From Christensenella sp. UBA7102 (GTDB lineage Bacteria; Bacillota; Clostridia; Christensenellales; UBA1750): DNA of 16,704 nucleotides. Of this stretch, positions 6,462-11,921 are shown piece by piece (the stretch's first letter is position 1; each line of letters begins with the position of its first letter). The notes beneath the pieces are model-generated. The model made no database searches. It was not told where the DNA came from and saw only the letters and a list, made by a program, of their open reading frames with translations. The position numbers were made by a program, and so were the translations under genes. The DNA lies in the NCBI GenBank assembly GCA_002492415.1, contig DKYK01000069.1, positions 1-16,704 of the forward strand, written 5' to 3'.

Positions 6462-7436
6462 ATGATGAAATTGGGTTTGGCGTATTTTAGCGGCTTAGAT
6501 CAGGTCAAAGTGGACCTGCAAAAGCAGATGGGACTGGAGTATGTGATCTCCGGGGCCGCGCAGATGGATCCTGCGTACGCCACGCAGTCCTACGAGAACC
6601 TATCTATGCTTAAAAAGGCCTACGCGGATCAGGGCCTTAAACTCTCCATCATCGAGGGCCCCACGGCGCTGGACAAGGTCAAGCTCGGTCTGCCCGGCGC
6701 GGACGAGGAGCTGGAGGTGTTCAAGGAGCTGCTGCGCAACTGCGCGAAGCTGGACATCCGCACCATCTGCTACAACTGGATGCCCGTGCTGGGCTGGTTC
6801 CGCACGCGCACGGACATCCCCACACGCGGCGGCGCGACGGTCACCGGCTTTGTGCAGGAGGACATGAAGGGCGTGGAGGATACCTGGGCCGGGAAGGTGA
6901 GCCAAGAGACGCTGTGGCGCACGTTGGAGTCCTTCCTCAAGGAGGTCATGCCGCTGTGCGAGGAGCTGGGCGTCAACCTGGCGCTGCATCCGGACGATCC
7001 GCCCGTGCCCGAGCTGCGCGGCATCGGCAGGATCCTGACCTCCGCCGCGGCCTTTGACCGCGTGTTTTCGCTCTATGACAGTCCCGTCAACGGCATGACC
7101 TTCTGCCAGGGCTGCTTCTCCACCATGGGTGAGGACATTCCCGCTGCGATTCAGCACTTCGGCGGGCAGAAGAAGATTTTCTTCGTGCACTTCCGCGATG
7201 TCGCGGGCGACAAGTACAATTTCCATGAAACCTTCCATGACGACGGCAAGACCGACATGTACAAGGCGATGTGCACCTATTACGACGTCGGCTTTGACGG
7301 CATCGCCCGCCCCGACCACGTCCCTACCATGAAGGGGGAGAACGCTGCCATGCCCAGCTACGGCGTGCAGGGCCAGCTTTACGCGGTGGGATACATCAAG
7401 GGCCTGATGGAGACCGTGGAAAAATCCAGAGCTTGA
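6462..7436 (+). CDS. uxuA: mannonate dehydratase-like enzyme (UxuA family)
   Basis: A 324-residue TIM-barrel protein of the UxuA family, which dehydrates D-mannonate to 2-keto-3-deoxy-D-gluconate in hexuronate catabolism. The metal ligands known in this family are all present: His176 in HPDDPP, Cys215 in FCQGC, His243 in VHFRDV and Asp285 in RPDHVP, with FHETFHDDGKTDM and the GYIKGLME ending. ATG 6462 is preferred, with AGGAGG ending 11 nt upstream; ATG 6465 is the alternative. The chain is shorter than E. coli UxuA (394 residues) and than most Gram-positive versions (about 350), but no catalytic block is lost. Hexuronate isomerase, mannonate oxidoreductase, KDG kinase and aldolase are absent here. 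The context suggests a uronic-acid-containing sugar, though a divergent sugar-acid substrate is possible. Confidence 0.85.
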   Translation: MMKLGLAYFSGLDQVKVDLQKQMGLEYVISGAAQMDPAYATQSYENLSMLKKAYADQGLKLSIIEGPTALDKVKLGLPGADEELEVFKELLRNCAKLDIRTICYNWMPVLGWFRTRTDIPTRGGATVTGFVQEDMKGVEDTWAGKVSQETLWRTLESFLKEVMPLCEELGVNLALHPDDPPVPELRGIGRILTSAAAFDRVFSLYDSPVNGMTFCQGCFSTMGEDIPAAIQHFGGQKKIFFVHFRDVAGDKYNFHETFHDDGKTDMYKAMCTYYDVGFDGIARPDHVPTMKGENAAMPSYGVQGQLYAVGYIKGLMETVEKSRA

Positions 7437-7444
7437 CCGTACTT

Positions 7445-7477
7445 GCGCACAGGGACAGCAGAGCCGTCCCTGTGCGC
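7445..7477 (+). other. 12-bp perfect stem-loop between uxuA-like and second binding-protein genes
   Basis: GCGCACAGGGAC (7445-7456) and GTCCCTGTGCGC (7466-7477) are perfect complements around a 9-nt loop, starting 8 nt after the stop codon. Only three T follow, and the ribosome site of the next gene is at 7488-7494. It could be a leaky terminator or an RNase barrier that sets the ratio of the last gene to the rest. Confidence 0.6.
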
Positions 7478-7502
7478 TTTGCGATGAAGGGAGGAAAAGA
7501 GT

Positions 7503-9149
7503 ATGCGCGAGCAATGCGTGCGGTTCCTGTGCCTTCTGCTCTGCCTGCTGTTGGCTGCGCTCGTCGGTTGTGCGCAGCCCGCGTCCGGAGAAGCGGCGCA
7601 GCCGGACGCGCCCATGAGGCTTCCGGCCGTCTCCTATACCGCCAACGTGGAAAAGGGCGAGTCGGTCCCGGGCACCGCGCTGTGGGAGAGCTTTCAGCAG
7701 CGCTTCAACGTCACCATCGAACTGATTCCCATGGCTTTCAATGACCGGCACGACATGGTTCGCCTCTGGGTGTCCTCGAACAATGTCCCTGACCTGATGT
7801 GGATGGATCTGGATGAATCCATGTTTGCCGAGTATGCAAATTGGGCGCTGCACGGCATGTTCAGCGCTTATCCAGCGTTGGACGACCTGGAGCGCAGATG
7901 GCCCAATATCGCGGACTATTTCAACGAAAAGGATTTTGTGGGCGACGAGCTGATGACCATTGACGGCAAGCAGTACGCTTACCCCTGTCGCCGCGAAAAC
8001 CCGGAGTTCAACTACATGTCCAGCATGGGCTGGATGTACCGGCGGGACTGGGCCAAACAGCTCGGCCTCTACCGGGAAAACGACGTCTATACCTGGGAAG
8101 AATGGGTGGAGCTCAACCGCGCGTTTGTTGAGAAGGACCCCGGCGGCAACGGAGCGGGCCGCACCATCGGCATGGGCACGGAGCTGTATTATTTCCCCAG
8201 CGCCATGGGCGTGTACCAGACCAGCGCCGAGTATGGATACGGCGCCTATTCTCCCAAGGACGGCCGGTATGTCTGGACCGCCGCGCGGGAGGAGACGCTG
8301 CAGGGGCTGCTCATCGCAAAGCGGCTCTATGACGATGGCATCATTTGGCAGGATAATCCGCTGGGACAGGCGCCCGACAATGCCTACGCCGCGGGTCTGA
8401 TGGGCAGCGAGTTCAACCAGTTTACGCTGGCCAGGATCTATGCCATCCGCAAGTCCCTCAAAGAAAATTTTCCCGATCTTGACGAGAACGAGGCCGGAGC
8501 GCTGGCCAAGGTCATCGGGCCAGACGGCACCATATGGTGCAAGCAATCGCAGTGCTACTATGGTGCGGTGCTCATGGCGGCGGATATCGGCCGGGAAAAG
8601 ATGGAGCGCTGGCTGGATATGCTGGATTGGATGCTGACGGAGGAAGGCGTCGCCTTCCGCGCGTACGGCATTGAGGGCAAGGACTGGCAGTACGGTGCGG
8701 ATGGAGAGATCCAGTGCCTTTGGCCGGAATCCAAAGTGCTGCGGGGTGTGCAGGTCGATCCCTATCCCGACGGCAGCCGCATCTTTTTCCAGCGCTACGC
8801 AGGCGCGATTTCCCAGCAGGAGGCTCCCAGCTATGCGTATCCGCAGCAGTACATCGAGGACGCCGACGAATACTTCCACTTCCTGCGCGACAACGGCTTT
8901 ATGCGCACCTTCGACTACGAGTCCTCCTATCTATCCGCCGAACATAAAAATTCGGTGGGAAATGTCACAGCTCAGGCCATGGAGGAGATGACCAGGCTGA
9001 TCACCACGGCCACGGCCGAGGAGCTTCCCGCCCTCTGGCAGCAGTGGATCGACCAGATGGAGCCCCGTATTGAGCCTGTGCTCGACGAGCTCAATACCAT
9101 GATTCAACAGGTTCCCACAGAAGAGGAACCGCGCGTCTATGTCCGATGA
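7503..9149 (+). CDS. LplA-type extracellular solute-binding lipoprotein
   Basis: A 548-residue lipoprotein. The signal peptide is Cys/Leu-rich and ends in the lipobox ALVGC, with Cys23 lipidated. The mature part is a family 1 binding protein of the long LplA/YtcQ kind: the FNVTIELIP strand, NNVPDLMWMD, WMYRRDWAKQLG, YTWEEWVEL, and a Gly-rich DPGGNG loop that matches the calcium-binding-like loop of this subgroup. The C-terminal third carries the usual helices (WLDMLDWMLTEEG, then a tail of helices to 9149). ATG 7503 has AAGGGAGG (7488-7494) 8 nt upstream. It differs in length and sequence from the binding protein at 4996-6348, and no LplB/LplC permease pair is present. It is either an alternative donor to the same permeases or a sensor partner of the convergent kinase. 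Confidence 0.9.
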   Translation: MREQCVRFLCLLLCLLLAALVGCAQPASGEAAQPDAPMRLPAVSYTANVEKGESVPGTALWESFQQRFNVTIELIPMAFNDRHDMVRLWVSSNNVPDLMWMDLDESMFAEYANWALHGMFSAYPALDDLERRWPNIADYFNEKDFVGDELMTIDGKQYAYPCRRENPEFNYMSSMGWMYRRDWAKQLGLYRENDVYTWEEWVELNRAFVEKDPGGNGAGRTIGMGTELYYFPSAMGVYQTSAEYGYGAYSPKDGRYVWTAAREETLQGLLIAKRLYDDGIIWQDNPLGQAPDNAYAAGLMGSEFNQFTLARIYAIRKSLKENFPDLDENEAGALAKVIGPDGTIWCKQSQCYYGAVLMAADIGREKMERWLDMLDWMLTEEGVAFRAYGIEGKDWQYGADGEIQCLWPESKVLRGVQVDPYPDGSRIFFQRYAGAISQQEAPSYAYPQQYIEDADEYFHFLRDNGFMRTFDYESSYLSAEHKNSVGNVTAQAMEEMTRLITTATAEELPALWQQWIDQMEPRIEPVLDELNTMIQQVPTEEEPRVYVR

Positions 9150-9157
9150 GCGCAAAT

Positions 9158-9204
9158 ACAGCCTGCAAATCCGAATCAAGCCGGGTTTGCAGGCTGTTTT
9201 TTTT
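9158..9204 (+). terminator. intrinsic terminator ending the sugar operon
   Basis: ACAGCCTGCAAA (9158-9169) pairs perfectly with TTTGCAGGCTGT (9186-9197), extended inward by TCC/GGG, and is followed by eight T (9197-9204). It starts 8 nt after the stop of the binding-protein gene. The hairpin lies 4 nt beyond the kinase stop on the other strand. There it is followed only by TATTTG, so it may stop the convergent transcript less well. Confidence 0.9.
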
Positions 9205-9207
9205 CGC

Positions 9208-10905
9208 CTATTCCGTGCGCGCGGGCAATTTAACGCATACGGTCGTGCCTTCATTTTCCCTGGAGGAGATGGTCACGCTGCACATACCCTGCGAAAACAG
9301 ATGAATGCGCCGCGCGATGTTGGTCAGCCCGATGGAACGCTTACCGCCCTGTTCGACGGGCATGTCGGGGTTTTGCAGCAATAGGTTCATCGCCGCCACA
9401 TCCTCAGACTTCATCCCCGTGCCGTTGTCTTCGATGACCAGCAGAAGCTCGCCTGTGTGAAGGCGCGCGCACAGGGTCAGCATCCCTTCGCCTTTGCGCG
9501 GCTCCAGGCCGTGGTAGATTGCGTTTTCCACAATGGGCTGCAGCGTCATCTTGGGGATGATGAGTGCCTCAGTCTCGGGCGCGATGTCCAAATGGATGCG
9601 GAACCGGTTGTCGAAGCGAATGCTGATGATGGACAGATACTTGCGGATCACGTCCAGCTCATCTCGAAGCGGCACCATGGAGCTGGCCTTAATGGAGTAG
9701 CGGAAGATGTCCGTCATGGCGGTGGAGATGGTGACGATCTCCGGGCTGTTGTAGTACAGCCCGATGGAGCGCATGCACTCCATCGTATTGTAGAGAAAGT
9801 GCGGATTGATCTGGCTCTGCAGCGCGTACAGCTCGCTCTCGCGCAGGTGCAGCTGCATGGCGTACATTCGCGTCTCGCTCTGCAGGCGCTCCTCGGAGGC
9901 CTGTTCCAGCCGCGCAAGGGTGTTTTCAATGGTATCCACAATGATATCCAATTCATTGCCAAAGTGCAACCCCATGTGCGTCAGGTTTTTTCCGTCCTGC
10001 AGTCGGCGGATCAGCGTATCCACCGGCCGGACCAGCCCCAAGTGGAAGGTGATGCCGATGGCTGCCAGCATCACCAGGCAGATGGCGGAGACCGCGCCCA
10101 GCAGCCCCCAGGACTGCGAGCTGAAGGAAAACGCAGAAAAATCCAAGTAATAGCGAATGGTCCAACCGATGTCAGATATGGCGTGTTCCACCAGCTCCTC
10201 CCGGCCCGTGCGCGGCGCGGAAACCTCCCGAGCGCACAGCAGCACACCGCCGCTGTCCACCAGCTGGATGGAGCGGAAGGAATCCGCCATCTGGCCGTTG
10301 AGCGTATCCTGCACCGGCCGAAGGTCGCACAGCACGATGCAGGTGGCCAGCTGCGTCATGGGTGTGGGATTTTTTGCGTCATAGACCGGCATGACGTAAG
10401 CATAGTAGGGGAATCGTCCCTCCAATACCAGCGCGCCGGTAAAAAATGGGGTAAAGGGCTTGTTTTGAAAGATACCAGGATGTTGTCGCTCAAGATTGGA
10501 GAGTACGACCGAGTCCAGCAATGAGCCGGCAGTGATGGCGACGCCGTCCGGGCCGGCCAGGCAGATGGCCAGTATGTCCGGGTTCTCACTGATGGCGTTT
10601 CCGGCCAGACTGTTGAAGATGCGGATGTACTCCGTGCGCGCAGAGACGTCCTGCGCGTCAAAGTATCCTTCCACATAGCTGTTTTGCGCGATGAGCGTGG
10701 CGGTCTTTTCAATGGTTTGTGTCTTATCTGTCAGGATCCCCGTCATGCTCTCGGTCATGGACAGCGCGTAGGCGCGCATCTCGCGGTTGGTCTGCGAAAC
10801 CATGTTCCACAGGAAACCGCCCAGCACGAGCAGCAGAATCAGGCAGCTGAGCAGCAGCACGAGCGTGATGCGCCGGGATATGCTTGTGGTGTCGATGCGT
10901 TTCAT
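9208..10905 (-). CDS. YesM-like sensor histidine kinase
   Basis: A 565-residue membrane kinase. It has a first transmembrane helix (about residues 14-33), a roughly 230-residue extracellular sensor region of Cache-like size, a second helix (about 266-289), HAMP linker, His_kinase domain and HATPase. The phospho-acceptor is His369 in QSQINPHFLYNTM, the LytS/YesM-family signature. The N-box is QPIVENAIYHG with Asn461, and the G1 box is DNGTGM. Such kinases phosphorylate an AraC-type regulator and usually control carbohydrate uptake genes. Its ATG overlaps the regulator's stop by 4 nt (ATGA), so the two are translationally coupled. The extracellular domain could bind sugar directly or a sugar-loaded binding protein. 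It converges on the sugar operon and ends 58 nt from that operon's last stop. Confidence 0.94.
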   Translation of the reverse strand: MKRIDTTSISRRITLVLLLSCLILLLVLGGFLWNMVSQTNREMRAYALSMTESMTGILTDKTQTIEKTATLIAQNSYVEGYFDAQDVSARTEYIRIFNSLAGNAISENPDILAICLAGPDGVAITAGSLLDSVVLSNLERQHPGIFQNKPFTPFFTGALVLEGRFPYYAYVMPVYDAKNPTPMTQLATCIVLCDLRPVQDTLNGQMADSFRSIQLVDSGGVLLCAREVSAPRTGREELVEHAISDIGWTIRYYLDFSAFSFSSQSWGLLGAVSAICLVMLAAIGITFHLGLVRPVDTLIRRLQDGKNLTHMGLHFGNELDIIVDTIENTLARLEQASEERLQSETRMYAMQLHLRESELYALQSQINPHFLYNTMECMRSIGLYYNSPEIVTISTAMTDIFRYSIKASSMVPLRDELDVIRKYLSIISIRFDNRFRIHLDIAPETEALIIPKMTLQPIVENAIYHGLEPRKGEGMLTLCARLHTGELLLVIEDNGTGMKSEDVAAMNLLLQNPDMPVEQGGKRSIGLTNIARRIHLFSQGMCSVTISSRENEGTTVCVKLPARTE

Positions 10906-11687
10906 GGCTGTCCATTCTTCCTGTACTGCATGGGGCTGATGCCCGTCTGTTTACGGAACACACGGGAAAAGTAGCGGCCGTCCGCATAACCGCAGAACTG
11001 CGCGATGTCCTCCACACTGCGTTGTGTGTTGCGCAGCAGCCGCTGAGCCTTGTGGATGCGCAGCGCGTTGAGATATTCGCTGTACGTGGTGTCCAACCGC
11101 TCGCGGAACAGGCAGGAGACGTAGTTGGGCGTCAGGTAAAACCGCGCGGAGATGTCCCGCAGCAGCAGCGGTTCGTCCAAATGCTCTTCGATGTAGTGCA
11201 CCAGCTGGGAAAAGCGATCTTCCTCGCTCTTTTCGGTTTGGTTTGCGCTTTGCTCCAGGAGGCGTCGATGCACTTCTTCCAGCGGAGCGGACAGCCGCAC
11301 CGAGGAACGCTGGCCGTCTAAATGTAGCCGCAGCTTATGCAGCAGCGCATGCGCTTCTTCCTCGTGCAGAGGCTTGAGAATGTAATCAAACGCAGCATAT
11401 TGAAGCGCCGCTCGGGTATATTCAAAGTCCTGCAGACCCGATATGATGACAAACTCTGATGCGACCCCGTTCTCCCGCGCCTTGGCCAACAGATCAAAGC
11501 CGCTCATCTCGGGCATGCGAATGTCCACAAATACCGCATCGGGCGGCAGCGCGAGGATGCGTTCCAGTCCTTCGGAGGGATCGGTTGTGGCAAAGGGTGG
11601 ATCAAATCCTTCCTGTTCCCAGGGAAAGGTGCGGCAGATGCCCATCAGCGTCCATTTCTCATCGTCAATGACAACGGCACGATACAC
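10902..11687 (-). CDS. AraC-type response regulator (YesN-like, short form)
   Basis: A 261-residue response regulator. The receiver domain covers residues 1-120, with acidic pocket Asp8/Asp9, phospho-acceptor Asp55 in VFVDIRMP, Ser83 and Lys105 in LKP. A short, charged linker follows (about 120-158). Then come two helix-turn-helix units of the AraC family (about 160-258, ending GISPMQYRK). Typical YesN proteins are about 350-540 residues because of a long middle region; here that region is nearly absent. It should activate the sugar operon when phosphorylated by the coupled kinase. The start is GTG 11687 with GGGAG 11 nt upstream; no in-frame ATG fits better, and the receiver fold begins at YRAVVIDDE. 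A promoter lies about 43 nt upstream. Confidence 0.93.
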   Translation of the reverse strand: MYRAVVIDDEKWTLMGICRTFPWEQEGFDPPFATTDPSEGLERILALPPDAVFVDIRMPEMSGFDLLAKARENGVASEFVIISGLQDFEYTRAALQYAAFDYILKPLHEEEAHALLHKLRLHLDGQRSSVRLSAPLEEVHRRLLEQSANQTEKSEEDRFSQLVHYIEEHLDEPLLLRDISARFYLTPNYVSCLFRERLDTTYSEYLNALRIHKAQRLLRNTQRSVEDIAQFCGYADGRYFSRVFRKQTGISPMQYRKNGQP

Positions 11688-11729
11688 AGCTCATCACGCT
11701 CCCATTGTACGGTAATTCCTCATGTTTCC

Positions 11730-11758
11730 ATTATATCAACGCTTTTTCGCGCTGTAAA
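11730..11758 (-). promoter_or_regulatory. sigma-A-like promoter of the two-component operon
   Basis: On the minus strand, TTTACA (11753-11758) and a perfect TATAAT (11730-11735) are separated by 17 nt. Transcription would start near 11723, giving a leader of about 36 nt before GTG 11687. The strong match suggests a basal level of sensor and regulator is always made. Confidence 0.75.
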
Positions 11759-11788
11759 GAGCCTTGTGCCGGCTTGCGATAGCCGTGA

Positions 11789-11839
11789 CCCGTAACCTTG
11801 TACCAGATTCCGCGTTCCTGTATATTTTACGGGCGTAAA
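11789..11839 (-). promoter_or_regulatory. palindrome and inverted TTACGGG motifs upstream of the regulator promoter
   Basis: The gene-free stretch 11688-11921 holds the promoter, a terminator and this block. TTTACGGGCGTAAA (11826-11839) has two 6-nt arms that match perfectly around GG. Its TTACGGG core recurs in the opposite orientation as CCCGTAA (11789-11795). The position, some 30-80 nt upstream of the -35 box, suits an activator or autoregulatory site. No function can be assigned from sequence alone. Confidence 0.3.
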
Positions 11840-11868
11840 GGCCTGCTGCGCACTCGTTTGAGTGCCAG

Positions 11869-11909
11869 AAAAAACGTGAGCCATCCGCATGGATGACCCA
11901 CGTTTTTTT
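11869..11909. terminator. two-way intrinsic terminator between GH9 and regulator genes
   Basis: AAAAAACGTG (11869-11878) pairs with CACGTTTTTT (11899-11908), topped by a small upper stem CATCC/GGATG with a GCAT tetraloop. There are T-runs at the 3' side on both strands. On the minus strand it follows the GH9 stop (11922) by 13 nt and would end that transcript. A further perfect 6-bp hairpin (GCACTC-GTTT-GAGTGC, 11850-11865) sits next to it on the downstream side. Confidence 0.85.
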
Positions 11910-11921
11910 GTTTCCAAGAGA

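Noticed and set aside
6600..8879. 759-codon open frame on the minus strand under the uxuA-like and LplA-like genes
   Set aside because: Same reasons: it lies opposite genes with intact catalytic and lipobox motifs, and its own translation shows no domain.
9457..10524. 355-codon plus-strand frame opposite the sensor kinase
   Set aside because: Antisense shadow of a kinase with all catalytic boxes intact.
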